A DNA stretch of 64,000 nucleotides from JAAXGX01 sp965221595 (GCA_965221595.1 OZ244900.1:1736001-1800000), one strand, 5' to 3'. Positions 36,467 to 45,403 are shown, numbered from the stretch's first letter. Notes: generated by a model from the letters alone, not told the origin. Numbers and translations are program-made.

Positions 36467-36527
36467 CAGCCCGTGGTGCAACCCCGCATCGCCCGTCGCA
36501 TGCCGCGGGGACTTTTGCCACGGGCTG
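36467..36527 (+). repeat. Palindromic repeat A, copy A5 (short form)
   Basis: A 61 bp short form starting right after the pspA TAA. Ends CAGCCCGTGG and CCACGGGCTG pair perfectly, followed inward by GCAA/TTGC and CCCCGC/GCGGGG, giving a strong hairpin with a loop of about 16 bases. It carries the same internal deletion as A4. It lies 26 bp from the end of the convergent FAD oxidoreductase gene. Confidence 0.85.
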
Positions 36528-36553
36528 GCAACTGCGGCGGGCGCCGACGGGGG

Positions 36554-38272
36554 TCATAGCGAGCTCGAGAACCCGTGGTCGAGATCGCGCATGACCTCTT
36601 CGGCCGCCCGGACGCCGTGGTATTGCGCCTCCTCGAACAGCGACAGCCCGCTCATGTCCGAGTGAGCGAAGCGCACCGCGCCGTGGGGCGCCGCCGCCCT
36701 GCGGCGTGCGTCGCCCCACACGAAACCGGGCACCGGCCGGATCATGGCGTGGCCCCACAGCATGACGTCGACGTGCGTCACGAGCGACTCGATGCCGGGA
36801 TGGGCCTGCCCGAGATCGGCCAGCACCAACGACACCCAGTCGCGCCACCCCTGCTCCAGCATCCAGGCGCGGGCCACGGCCGGGTTCGGAACGGCGAACG
36901 GCAGGTAGTAGGTCAGGACGCTGCGCCCGGTCGTCATCCGCAGGTTCTGGTGGGTCGCCACCACGTAGCCGAGCGACGGGCTGTCGTAGAGGACGTTGTC
37001 CCAGGCTGCGCCTGCGGGCACGCGGTCGACCGTGAGGTTCGCGACCATCCAGGGCGAATACGTGAATGCCTCGAGGTCGACCGGCGCATAGCCGGCGATG
37101 ACGCGGGGGGCCGTGAAGCGCGGCAGCGCGTAGATGCACCGGCGTGCCCGGAAACGGATCGCGGTCCCGTTGCCGGAGTCCAGCGCGTCGACCTCGACGC
37201 CGCCGTCGGTAGCGGGGTCCGTCCCACCACTGCCGGGTGCCCTGGTTGCGGGCCGCCCATCGCCGCCCGGTTGTACGCGATAGACGAGCATGCCGGTACG
37301 TACCCGCCCGGCGGCGCGGCCTGCCAGGTGCTGCACGATGCGGCCGTTGCCCTCGGGCCACGTCAGGTAGCGGACGTCCGGCGCGCGTGAGCAGAAGTAG
37401 TGCCAGCCTGCCCAGGCCGAGGTCGTCTCGAGCGTGCACCCGTAGTCGTCCCGGCAGCAGTAGTCGACGTACCACCGGAGCCGGGGCGACGACCAGCCTG
37501 CGCGGTCGAAGTACTCACGCATAGAGATCCGGTCGAGCGCCGCGATCTCGGGGTCGGTCGTGCTCGCCGCCACGGGCAGAGCGAACGCCCGCCGACCCTG
37601 GGCGTCCCGGTAGTCCCGGTACCGCTGCACCTGTGCCTCGAACGCTGCGAGCACCCCTGCGCCGCCCGCCTCGTCCGGGTCGCGCACGTCCCGCGCCGAC
37701 AGCCCCCGCCGCCAGCGGCCGTCGATGAAGACGCGTTCCTGTGGAGCATGGCAGAGATGCCGGGGGTCGTAGACGGGCTCGCCGGCCGGCCCGTGGCCGC
37801 GAACGAGGCCCATCTCCTGCACGAGCTCGCGTACCGCGGTCGACTCCGCGGTCGGCGTCGGCAGGTAGTGGGCGCCCCAGGGGTAGGCGGAAACGGGATT
37901 CTCCCCCCAGCGCGCGTTGCCTCCCGGCTGCGGCTCGAGCTCCAGCACCACAAAGTCGTGGAAGCCGCTGCCGGCCAGCTTCCAGGCTGCCGACAATCCG
38001 GCAATGCCGCCGCCCGCGATAACCACCGCCACGTCGGTCGCCTGGTGCGGTTCGGGGCCGTCGCCGTCCCGTAGCCGATGGGCGATCCCGTGGGAGGCGC
38101 CCACAATGGATCCGCTGATGCGGCCGGCATCGAGTGCCCGGTCGGCGTCCGCCGCCGGCGCAGGCCGGCAGCCGAGCGCGAGGCCGGCGGCTGCGCCGGG
38201 ACCGAGGCGCAGGAGGTCGCGGCGCGACAGCGGGCGACCGATGCCCCGTGCCCTTCCGGGCGGCGCCTTCAT
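36554..38272 (-). CDS. TAT-exported FAD-dependent amine-oxidase-like protein
   Basis: A 572-residue flavoprotein. The N-terminus has a twin-arginine signal (SRRDLLRLGPGAAAG). The Rossmann dinucleotide motif VVIAGGGIAGLSAAWKLAG follows at about 80-100, then VVLELEPQPGGNARWG. The C-terminal part includes VRFAHSDMSGLSLFEEAQ with the usual second FAD contact. The fold is that of NAD(P)/FAD-dependent amine oxidases and desaturases. Its ATG overlaps the stop of the spermidine-synthase-like gene (ATGA), so the enzyme may act on a polyamine or its product; that is inference. Confidence 0.88.
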   Translation of the reverse strand: MKAPPGRARGIGRPLSRRDLLRLGPGAAAGLALGCRPAPAADADRALDAGRISGSIVGASHGIAHRLRDGDGPEPHQATDVAVVIAGGGIAGLSAAWKLAGSGFHDFVVLELEPQPGGNARWGENPVSAYPWGAHYLPTPTAESTAVRELVQEMGLVRGHGPAGEPVYDPRHLCHAPQERVFIDGRWRRGLSARDVRDPDEAGGAGVLAAFEAQVQRYRDYRDAQGRRAFALPVAASTTDPEIAALDRISMREYFDRAGWSSPRLRWYVDYCCRDDYGCTLETTSAWAGWHYFCSRAPDVRYLTWPEGNGRIVQHLAGRAAGRVRTGMLVYRVQPGGDGRPATRAPGSGGTDPATDGGVEVDALDSGNGTAIRFRARRCIYALPRFTAPRVIAGYAPVDLEAFTYSPWMVANLTVDRVPAGAAWDNVLYDSPSLGYVVATHQNLRMTTGRSVLTYYLPFAVPNPAVARAWMLEQGWRDWVSLVLADLGQAHPGIESLVTHVDVMLWGHAMIRPVPGFVWGDARRRAAAPHGAVRFAHSDMSGLSLFEEAQYHGVRAAEEVMRDLDHGFSSSL

Positions 38273-39816
38273 CTGCGGATGCCCCGCGCGTACCGCTCCC
38301 ACCCGGCGGCGTGGTAGCGGACCAGAATCTGGTTGTTCAGGTGGTTCACTTCCACCGGCACCGGCGACATGTCGGCCGGAAACTCGAACAGCGTTGCCGC
38401 AACGGCCGGCGTGAGGAACCGGAGCCCCGGCGGGAAGGGTCCCGGCGCGGGCAGCGGCGCCTGCGAGGCCAGCACGAAGCCCCATTCGCCGAAGGTCGGC
38501 ACCGGGGCATGGTACGGCCTGGCGTGCAGCCCTGCGGCGCGGACGGTTTCCACGATGCACCAGAACGCCTGACGGGAGACCAAAGGTGAGGTGCTCTGGA
38601 GCGCCGCCACGCCGCCCGGGTTCAGCCGTTCGCGGAGGCGCCGGTAGAAGGTGGTCGTGTAGAGCTTGCCGAGCGAGTAGTTGCGGGGGTCGGGGAAGTC
38701 GACGACGATGAAGTCGTAGCGGGTCGCCGTCGACTCCAGCCAGACGAACGCGTCGGCGTTGACGACCTCCACCCGCGGCGAGCGCAGCGCGTCGGCGTTG
38801 AGCGCGGCGAAGGCGGGGTGGTCGCGGAAGATGGTCGTCATCAGCGGATCGAGGTCGACCAGCGTGACGGTCTCGACGCCGGCGACCCGCAGGACCTCGC
38901 GCACCGCCATCCCGTCGCCGCCGCCGAGCACCAGCACGTGCCGCGGCGCGGCCACCGAGGCCAGGCCCGGGTGCACGAGTGCCTCGTGATAGCGGTATTC
39001 GTCCAGCGACGAGAACTGCAGATTGCCGTCGAGGAAGAGCCGCACGCCGCCCTCGCCCTGCGTCAGGACGATGCGCTGGTACGGCGACACGCGTGACAGG
39101 ACCACGGGGTCGTCGTAGAGCCGTCGCTCCGACCAGTCCATGAGGTCGTCGGAGAATACGGCGCCCAGCGCGAGCACGCCCAGCGCGGCGTAGGCCTGCG
39201 CCGTGAGGCGCGGCCGGCGGTGCTGCGCACGGAAGACGTGGCAGGTCCAGACCGCGACCAGCGCGTTGAGGCCGCCGAAGACGAACGACGACCGCATCAG
39301 CCCCACCTGCGGCACGAGCCACAGGGGAAACAGCAGCGACGCAGCCAGGGCTCCGAGGTAGTCGAGCGACAGCACCCTCGATACCAGGTCGTGGAGCGGG
39401 AACTCGTCCTTGAGGATACGGATCAGGAACGGGATCTCCAGGCCGACCAGCGCGCCGGTGGCGGTCACCCAGCCGTAGAGCACGACGCGGAACGCGGCGA
39501 CCTCGCCGAATGCGAAGAAGAGCACCGGCGACGACAGGCCGCCTACGAGGCCGACGAGGATCTCGATCTCGATGAAGCGGACGATCAGGTTGCGCCGGAA
39601 GTAGCGCGACAGGTACGAGCCCACGCCCATCGAGAACAGGTAGACGCCGATGACCGTCGAGAACTGCGTGACGCTGTCGCCCAGCAGGTAGCTGGCGATG
39701 GTGCCCGCCAGCAGCTCGTAGATCAGCCCGCAGGTGGCGATGGTGAAGACCGCGACGAGGAGGACGCCGGTCGGGGCGTCCGCGTGGCCGGTCGACTCGG
39801 CGGGGCGCTTGTCCAT
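38269..39816 (-). CDS. speE: Spermidine-synthase-like protein with N-terminal membrane domain
   Basis: A 515-residue fusion. The N-terminal half has about seven hydrophobic segments (residues 18-225). The C-terminal half is a polyamine aminopropyltransferase: LDGNLQFSSLDEYRYHEALVHP in two adjoining pieces, then VLVLGGGDGMAVREVLR, VTLVDLDPLM and VVDFPDPRNYSLGKLY. Such membrane-fused SpeE proteins accompany DUF350 and PspA genes. Whether they make spermidine is not settled. It is divergent from the DUF2617 gene, 44 bp away. Confidence 0.9.
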   Translation of the reverse strand: MDKRPAESTGHADAPTGVLLVAVFTIATCGLIYELLAGTIASYLLGDSVTQFSTVIGVYLFSMGVGSYLSRYFRRNLIVRFIEIEILVGLVGGLSSPVLFFAFGEVAAFRVVLYGWVTATGALVGLEIPFLIRILKDEFPLHDLVSRVLSLDYLGALAASLLFPLWLVPQVGLMRSSFVFGGLNALVAVWTCHVFRAQHRRPRLTAQAYAALGVLALGAVFSDDLMDWSERRLYDDPVVLSRVSPYQRIVLTQGEGGVRLFLDGNLQFSSLDEYRYHEALVHPGLASVAAPRHVLVLGGGDGMAVREVLRVAGVETVTLVDLDPLMTTIFRDHPAFAALNADALRSPRVEVVNADAFVWLESTATRYDFIVVDFPDPRNYSLGKLYTTTFYRRLRERLNPGGVAALQSTSPLVSRQAFWCIVETVRAAGLHARPYHAPVPTFGEWGFVLASQAPLPAPGPFPPGLRFLTPAVAATLFEFPADMSPVPVEVNHLNNQILVRYHAAGWERYARGIRR

Positions 39817-39860
39817 GGGTGCTTTTGACTCCGGGCCGCCCGTCCGGTGATCCTTGACGA

Positions 39861-40397
39861 ATGGCCGCCCGCGTGGTCCAGGATATCTCCGCGCCGCACA
39901 GCGTGGCCACGCTGCGCTACTTCCTGCTCGCCGGGCGCGCCCGGCTGGCGCCGCTGCGGGTGCTCGATTCCCGCCGGATCCCGTGGGGGCGCGGCACCGT
40001 CACGTTCTGCGCGCTCGGCACGAGCCACGCCGTACTGGTCGAACGCGCCGGCGCCGCGCTGACGGAGCTGCTGACGTGTGCGTCCGGCGATCTCCGGGCG
40101 CGGGTGGTCCGCCGGCGGACGGCCGGCTCGGACTGGTCCCTGTCGTGCACCATCGAGGGCCTGCGGTGCGAGTGCCGGCTGTCGCGCTTCGACCTCGCCG
40201 GGCCGGCGCGCCTGCGCGGCGGGTTCCGGTCAGTCGATCGACTGGTCTTCGGCTACGGCGCGGCAGGGGGCGTCGAGGAGCCGATGACGCACATCGGCTG
40301 GCGAACGGACGGGCCGTTACTGGCGGTTGAGACCCTCCACACCTATCCCCACGAGGCCCGCGGCGTACGGAGCGAGAGCGTCTTCCGGATCCTGTAA
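39861..40397 (+). CDS. DUF2617-like protein
   Basis: A 178-residue soluble protein. The C-terminal VETLHTYPHEARGVRSESVFRI and the internal HAVLVERAGAALTELLTC resemble DUF2617, a family often next to membrane-fused spermidine synthases. Assignment is from those motifs and the neighbourhood and is moderately safe. Function is unknown. It starts 44 bp from the divergent speE start and probably shares its control region. Confidence 0.65.
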   Translation: MAARVVQDISAPHSVATLRYFLLAGRARLAPLRVLDSRRIPWGRGTVTFCALGTSHAVLVERAGAALTELLTCASGDLRARVVRRRTAGSDWSLSCTIEGLRCECRLSRFDLAGPARLRGGFRSVDRLVFGYGAAGGVEEPMTHIGWRTDGPLLAVETLHTYPHEARGVRSESVFRIL

Positions 40398-40416
40398 GGC
40401 GGCCGCGCCAGCCTCA

Positions 40417-40444
40417 CCGCACACCCCGTCCCGCACACCCCGTC
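40417..40444 (+). repeat. Two tandem 14-bp units
   Basis: The unit CCGCACACCCCGTC occurs twice in direct succession in the 183 bp between the DUF2617 gene and the phosphatidyltransferase gene. It is too short to be a CRISPR and has no further copies here. Nothing else was recognised in this gap. Confidence 0.6.
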
Positions 40445-40580
40445 CCGATCCGCATCACGAGTGGCCGAGACCGGCGCAGGCCGCAGCGGCGCACGGCGTC
40501 GTGCAGGGGCGTGAGCCGATCTTCCGCCGGCTTGCGTACTCCCTCCCAGAGCGGCATGCAGTCGCCTGAAGGGAGGCGGA

Positions 40581-41261
40581 ATGGAAGCCACAGCGACAGT
40601 CGGGCACGTGCGGGAGAACGGGAGCATCCTCGCGGCGGTCGAGAGGCGTGCGTTGATCTGGATGGCCCGGCGGCTCCCGTCCTGGATCAACGCGGACCAT
40701 CTCACCGGCGTCGGCCTGCTCGGCATGGTCGGGGTGGGCGTCGCCTACTGGGCGTCCAACTGGTGGGAGGCGGCGCTCCCGGCGGTGATCGGGGGACTGG
40801 CGCTGCACTGGTTCGGCGACAGCCTCGACGGCACCGTCGCACGAGTCCGCAACCAGCAGCGTCCCCGCTACGGGTTCTACGTGGACCATGTGGTCGACAT
40901 CACGAGCATGCTGCTGCTTTGTGCCGGGCTGGCGCTGTCGCCCTACATGACGCCGACCGTGGCGCTGCTGCTGCTTGCTGCCTACCTGATGGTCTCGGCA
41001 GAGACGTATCTCGCGACGCACGCCTGCGGCGTCTTCCGCCTGTCGTTTCTCAGGGTCGGGCCGACCGAGCTGCGCATCCTGCTTGCGGTCGGCACGTTGT
41101 GCCTGTACGCCCGCGGTCCCATGGTGGAGCTGTTCGGCCGGCCCTGGCTGTTGTTCGACGTCGGCGGGCTGGTGGCCGCGCTCGGCATGCTGGGCGCGCT
41201 GGCGCTCTCGGTGGCGCGGAACGGGCGCGCGCTCTATCGCGCCGAGCCGCGGATCCGGTGA
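40581..41261 (+). CDS. CDP-alcohol phosphatidyltransferase family protein
   Basis: A 226-residue integral membrane enzyme with about six hydrophobic segments. The family motif DGx2ARx8Gx3Dx3D is intact: DSLDGTVARVRN followed by RYGFYVDHVVD. These enzymes transfer a phospho-alcohol between CDP and a lipid or alcohol acceptor. It is near the GtrA protein, which suggests lipid-linked surface-glycan or phospholipid synthesis. The ATG at 40581 has GGGAGGCGG upstream. The gene is 4 bp from the next start. Confidence 0.9.
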   Translation: MEATATVGHVRENGSILAAVERRALIWMARRLPSWINADHLTGVGLLGMVGVGVAYWASNWWEAALPAVIGGLALHWFGDSLDGTVARVRNQQRPRYGFYVDHVVDITSMLLLCAGLALSPYMTPTVALLLLAAYLMVSAETYLATHACGVFRLSFLRVGPTELRILLAVGTLCLYARGPMVELFGRPWLLFDVGGLVAALGMLGALALSVARNGRALYRAEPRIR

Positions 41262-41265
41262 ATCC

Positions 41266-41709
41266 ATGCGGGCACCAGGCAGCCTGCGGCGCTGGCTCGC
41301 CTTCAGCGCGGTCGGGCTCGGCGGCATCGCCGTGCAACTGATCGCGCTGGCGGCGGGCACGGAGCTGCTGCAACTCGACTACCGCGTCGCCACGGCCCTG
41401 GCGGTCCAGATGGCGATCCTCCACAACTTCGCCTGGCACGAAGGCTGGACGTGGCGGGACCGCTGCGCCGGACGCCGCGGACGGTGGCTGCGCCTGGTAC
41501 GGTTCAACGCGCTGTCGGGCGCTGTCTCGATTCTGGCCAACGTGGCACTCACCACCGGCTATGCGACCGCTTTCGGCATCCACTACCTGGTCGCGAACGT
41601 GGCGGCGGTGGCGTCGTGGTCGCTCGTGAACTTCCTGGCGAACGATCGCTTCGTGTTTCGCGCCAGTAACGATCGTCGCGGCTCCACGTTCGCGGAGCGC
41701 GCGCACTGA
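41266..41709 (+). CDS. GtrA-family membrane protein
   Basis: A 147-residue protein with four hydrophobic helices and the GtrA hallmarks: RWLAFSAVGLGGIAVQL at the start, QMAILHNFAWHEGWTWRDR in the centre and ANDRFVFR at the C-terminus. GtrA proteins are thought to flip or carry lipid-linked sugars. It begins 4 bp after the phosphatidyltransferase gene and the two are surely co-transcribed. The following secreted protein gene begins 15 bp later. Confidence 0.9.
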   Translation: MRAPGSLRRWLAFSAVGLGGIAVQLIALAAGTELLQLDYRVATALAVQMAILHNFAWHEGWTWRDRCAGRRGRWLRLVRFNALSGAVSILANVALTTGYATAFGIHYLVANVAAVASWSLVNFLANDRFVFRASNDRRGSTFAERAH

Positions 41710-41724
41710 AGGGAGAACGGAACG

Positions 41725-42591
41725 ATGGAAATGCGTCGAGAAGGATCAGTCACCGGCCGGGCCCCGTTGCACCTGGCGTTGGCCCTCGCGGTCGCGGCGG
41801 GGAGCAGCGCGCGTCTCGCCGCCGCGGAGCTGCACGAGGAGACGGTCGCGGCCTGGGAGCGCTACGTCGAGGCCACGGAGCACCGCATGGCCGACGAAAT
41901 CGCCGCCGGGGACCGGTTTCTGGTGCTGGACTTCCTCCCCGAGGCGCAGCAGATGCGTCACGCGCTGGCGTCCGGCCAACCGGTCATCGGGCGGATGGAA
42001 ACGCGGGCGGCGAGCGGCGAACGCATCAAGGTGCCGAAGGGCAGGATCCACCACTGGCGCGGCGCCATACTGGTTCCGAATGCCGACGTCGACCAGGTGG
42101 TGGATGCACTACAGTTCTCGATCCTGCCGCAGCAGCTGCAGGACGACGTACTCGAATCACGTGTGCTCTGGCGCGACGGCGACGCGCTGGGGATGTTGCT
42201 CGAGCTGCGCCGCAAGGCCGTGATCACCTTGCACTACCGCACGGAACACGCGGTAGAGTACGTGCGCCTCGGCGACGGCCGGGCCTGGAGCCGGAGCGCG
42301 TCCACGCGCATAGCCGAGCTGGAGAACGTCGGATCGCCGGAGGAGCGCGAGAAGCCGGTAGGCAACGACCGCGGCTTCCTGTGGCGGCTCAACGCGTACT
42401 GGCGCTACCAGCAGGTTGCCGGCGGTGTGCTGATGGAGTGCGAGGTCGTGACGCTGAGCCGGTCGATTCCCATGCTGGTGCGTTGGATGGTGGGGCCGAT
42501 CGTCACGCGGGAGGCGCGCGCCGCGGTCCTGGACATGCTGCACTCGATGAGAACCGGGCTCGATCCCGGCGTGCTGGCCGCGCAGCGCTGA
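41725..42591 (+). CDS. Secreted protein with START-like pattern, unknown function
   Basis: A 288-residue protein with a signal peptide (about 12-33, ending RLAAAEL). The body has HHWRGAILVPNADVDQVVDAL, ALGMLLELRRKAVITLHYRTEH (as two adjoining stretches) and CEVVTLSRSIPMLVRWMVGP. This pattern resembles START/SRPBCC lipid-binding proteins of acidobacteria. The function is unknown. It is probably the last gene of the 40.6-42.6 kb operon; the kinase gene converges 39 bp downstream. Confidence 0.7.
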   Translation: MEMRREGSVTGRAPLHLALALAVAAGSSARLAAAELHEETVAAWERYVEATEHRMADEIAAGDRFLVLDFLPEAQQMRHALASGQPVIGRMETRAASGERIKVPKGRIHHWRGAILVPNADVDQVVDALQFSILPQQLQDDVLESRVLWRDGDALGMLLELRRKAVITLHYRTEHAVEYVRLGDGRAWSRSASTRIAELENVGSPEEREKPVGNDRGFLWRLNAYWRYQQVAGGVLMECEVVTLSRSIPMLVRWMVGPIVTREARAAVLDMLHSMRTGLDPGVLAAQR

Positions 42592-42630
42592 ACCGGACTC
42601 GCCGAGGGGGGCGGCCGTGACGCGGCGATG

Positions 42631-44163
42631 TCACTCGCGGGGGAAGGCGGCGCGCGTCGTGGCCGGCTCCATCACGCGCGCCACTGTGGCGCTCGAGATC
42701 GCGATCGTGATGAAGAACGCCGCCCAGAGTCCCTGGCGCGGCGCCAGGACGGCTCCGACGGCGAGGAGCAGCAAGGCGAAGGCAGTGTCGGCGGCGCGCA
42801 CCCAGGCAAACGACCGCCGGCGCTGTTCGGCGAGCTCGGCCGGATAGACTCGCGCCGTGAACCACAGGTGCAGCCGAAGGTTGACGGCCGTGCCGACGAT
42901 GCCGACCGCCACGACGAACGTCACGAGGCCCCAGCCGCGCGGTATCGCCTCGCGCGCCAGCCACAGCGGATAGAGCGTCAGGCCGTAGAGCAGGCTCACG
43001 GCGACCTGGTGGAACTGCCACCACCAGATCGGCGCCGTGGCGGCAGACGGTTCTGCGGTCTCGCGGGCAGGGGCAGCCGCGATGAGCGGCGCCGGCGCAG
43101 CTCCCGCGCCCGACCTGACTGCTTCCAGGTCGGCCACCAGGGTGTCTGTCGACGCGTAGCGGTTCCGCGGCTCCTTGGCGAGGCAGGTCGAGACGATGTG
43201 GACGAGCGCCCGCGGGCACTCCGGGCGGGAGGGCTCGATGGGAGCCGGCGCCGCCTCGAGCACGCGCGCCGTCGTGGCCGTCTCGTCCGCCGTGCGGAAG
43301 GGGTGCCGCCCGGTGAGCAGCTCGTACAGCAGCACGCCGAACGAGAACTGGTCGGCGCGCGCGTCGGCAGGGTCGCCGCGCAGCACTTCGGGTGCCATGT
43401 AGCCGGGCGTGCCCGGCACGCCGCCCGGTCTGGTCAGGCGCTCGCCCGCGGCGAGCTCGTCGCCGTGCTCGAAGCGCGCCAGTCCGAAATCAACGACCTT
43501 GATGCTGCCGTCGGCGGTGTGCATCACGTTTTCGGGTTTGAGATCGCGGTGCACGACCCCGTGCGCGTGGGCTGCGGCCAGCGCGCGGGCTACCTCCACC
43601 GCGATGGAGAGCACTTCGTCGATACCAATCGTGCCGGCACGGACGCTGATAAGCGTCCCGAGGGTGCGGCCGGCGACGTACTCGCACACGAGGTAGAGGC
43701 GGCCGTCGAACTCTTCCAGCGCGAAGACGGTCGCGATGCCCGGGTGCGCGAGGGCAGCGGCAGCCTGCGCCTCGCGACGGAGTCGGGCGCGAAGTCGCGT
43801 GTCGTGGGTGAAGGCCGCCGGCAACGCCTTGATGGCCACCGGCCGCTGCAGGCGTGTGTCGAGGCCCAGGTAGACGACGCCCATGCCGCCGCGACCCAGC
43901 AGACCCGCCACCTCGTACGGACCCAGGCGGCCGCCGATGACCGCGTCGTCGGGCTCGCTCGAAAGGAGGCCGGAGGCCGCTGCGATGGCCGGCTCGTCGA
44001 GGATGCCGGCCGCGGCGTGCGCGCCCAGCAGCGACTGCACCTCGTCGCGCAACGCCGCGTCGTCGGGGCAGGCCGTGGCGAGGAACTGGTCGCGCACGCC
44101 CGGCTCGCGCTGCAACGCCGAGTGGAACAGCTCGTTGAGCCGCTGCCAGCGGTCAGCGTCCAC
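42631..44163 (-). CDS. Membrane-associated serine/threonine protein kinase
   Basis: A 510-residue Hanks-type kinase. The N-terminal leader (about 1-75) is the regulatory helix region common in acidobacterial kinases. In the kinase domain (about 80-350) all key residues are present: glycine loop GRGGMGVV (90-97), VAIK with K112, HRDLKPEN (205-212) and DFG (225-227). The C-terminal part has three to four hydrophobic helices (about 380-495) in place of the usual tetratricopeptide region. Its start overlaps the sigma-factor gene by 11 bases, so both come from one message. Confidence 0.93.
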   Translation of the reverse strand: MDADRWQRLNELFHSALQREPGVRDQFLATACPDDAALRDEVQSLLGAHAAAGILDEPAIAAASGLLSSEPDDAVIGGRLGPYEVAGLLGRGGMGVVYLGLDTRLQRPVAIKALPAAFTHDTRLRARLRREAQAAAALAHPGIATVFALEEFDGRLYLVCEYVAGRTLGTLISVRAGTIGIDEVLSIAVEVARALAAAHAHGVVHRDLKPENVMHTADGSIKVVDFGLARFEHGDELAAGERLTRPGGVPGTPGYMAPEVLRGDPADARADQFSFGVLLYELLTGRHPFRTADETATTARVLEAAPAPIEPSRPECPRALVHIVSTCLAKEPRNRYASTDTLVADLEAVRSGAGAAPAPLIAAAPARETAEPSAATAPIWWWQFHQVAVSLLYGLTLYPLWLAREAIPRGWGLVTFVVAVGIVGTAVNLRLHLWFTARVYPAELAEQRRRSFAWVRAADTAFALLLLAVGAVLAPRQGLWAAFFITIAISSATVARVMEPATTRAAFPRE

Positions 44164-44725
44164 CCGCTCGGCCCCCCGTCATCTCGCGCTGGAGCCACGC
44201 CCGGGCCACGGCCCAGTGGCGCTTCACGGTCGCCGGCGAGAGGCCGAGCACTTCGGCCGCCTCCTCGATGGTCAGCCCGCCGAAGAAGCGCAGCTCGACG
44301 AGGCGGGCCTGCCCGGCGTCGAGGCGGGCGAGCTCGTTGAGCGCCCGGTCCACGTCGAGGACATCCACCGTCCGGGCCTGGTCGCCGACCAGCCCTTCGT
44401 CGAGCGTCACGCGGGCGAGGTCGCCGCCGCGCTTGCGCGCATCGCGGGCGCGCGCAGCCTCTATCAGGATTTGCCGCATCGAGACGGCCGCGATGCCCAC
44501 GACGTGCGCGCGCGTCCGCCAGTCCTGCTTCCGGTCCTTGCGGAGGCGCAGATACGCCTCATTGACGAGCGCCGTGGGCTGCAGCGTCCGCCCCGGCCGC
44601 TCGCGGCCGAGATAGCCGCGTGCCAGCCGCCGCAACTCGTCGTAGACGAGCGGCATCAACTCCGCAAGAGCCTGTCCGTCGCGGCTGGCGCGGGCGATCA
44701 GGTCGCTCGCATCGGTATCCTGCAT
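44153..44725 (-). CDS. ECF-like RNA polymerase sigma factor
   Basis: A 190-residue sigma-70 family protein of the short acidobacterial ECF type: region 2 (LMPLVYDELRRLARGYLGRE and ALVNEAYLRL) and region 4 (VELRFFGGLTIEEAAEVLGLS followed by TVKRHW). It lies just upstream of, and overlaps, a Ser/Thr kinase gene. The kinase is the likely signal partner, as for the many sigma-kinase pairs of acidobacteria. No anti-sigma factor is visible. The start is ATG 44725. Confidence 0.9.
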   Translation of the reverse strand: MQDTDASDLIARASRDGQALAELMPLVYDELRRLARGYLGRERPGRTLQPTALVNEAYLRLRKDRKQDWRTRAHVVGIAAVSMRQILIEAARARDARKRGGDLARVTLDEGLVGDQARTVDVLDVDRALNELARLDAGQARLVELRFFGGLTIEEAAEVLGLSPATVKRHWAVARAWLQREMTGGRAGGR

Positions 44726-44896
44726 CGGATTCGAAGCCCAGCCAAGGATACACGTCGCCGCTCGCCGTCGCGTGCGGCACGGCGACATCGTGCGCACGGC
44801 GTGCGGCACGGACGGGGCGAGCACCGGAAGACCGAGCCGGTTTTCCGTCGCAATTCGCAGTTCTCGTCGAAACCCATCGGAACAAGGGGACCGACG

Positions 44897-45254
44897 ATGA
44901 CAAAGACCATGAATGCGCCCTTCAGCCTCGGCCTGCTGCTCGTGCTCATGACATCCGGCGCAACGGCCGCGGCGCAGACTGCCAGCTCGTTCGAGCAACT
45001 GGCTCTGTTCGTCGAATCGGGAGACCGGGTTACCGTGACCGACAACAGCGACCGTGAGCAGACGGGCCGCATCGCCGACCTCACGCCATCCCGGCTCGTC
45101 CTGCTCGGCGACGGTTCCCGACACGAGTTCCGCGCCGAACAGGTGCACACGACAAGTAACCATCTACCGGTCGTCCGGCACCGCGCGGAGCGTGACGGTC
45201 GCACCGCTGGTGGCGCGCGACCGCCGCGGCCTGGCCGTATCGTTCGGCTTCTGA
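44897..45254 (+). pseudogene. Damaged gene for a small exported protein, frameshifted
   Basis: The first frame starts at ATG 44897 with a signal peptide (about 9-25, TSGATAAAQ) and DRVTVTDNSDREQTGRIADL, a short RNA-chaperone-like or LSm-like domain. It runs to about 45140. The neighbouring frame then gives RSGTARSVTVAPLVARDRRG and ends LAVSFGF at 45254, a typical C-terminus of outer-membrane-targeted proteins. The two parts look like the two ends of one gene that lost a middle part and shifted frame. In the first frame translation would continue through B2 and A6 to 45565. Confidence 0.5.
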
Positions 45255-45270
45255 CGGCGGCCGGCGAGGA

Positions 45271-45398
45271 GTCCGCGCCGCAGAGCACGCAGCTTCCGCA
45301 AGGCGCGCACGGCGCGCCTCGGCGGGAGCTGCGCGGGGCTCTGGGGTTCGCGCAAGCGGATGCCGGGGGTGCGGGGTGCAGCCCCGTTCAATGGAGCC
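45271..45398 (+). repeat. Repeat B, copy B2
   Basis: Matches B1 (7736-7877): both begin GTCCGCGC and share GGCGCGCACGGCGCGCC with the following TCGG(C/T)GGGAG, and they end in a CGGGG hairpin. The flanks CGCAGCT and AGCTGCG also pair, so the core is a long imperfect hairpin. It lies immediately upstream of A6. No gene is found between 45255 and 45561; the stretch is B2 plus A6. Confidence 0.7.
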
Positions 45399-45403
45399 GT
45401 TGG

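Noticed and set aside
38273..39910. Extended minus-strand frame upstream of the FAD oxidoreductase
   Set aside because: It is the shadow of the spermidine-synthase-like gene; the TAT signal begins at 38272.
40417..40444. Minisatellite or regulatory iterons
   Set aside because: Only two 14-bp units are present and no protein site is recognisable.
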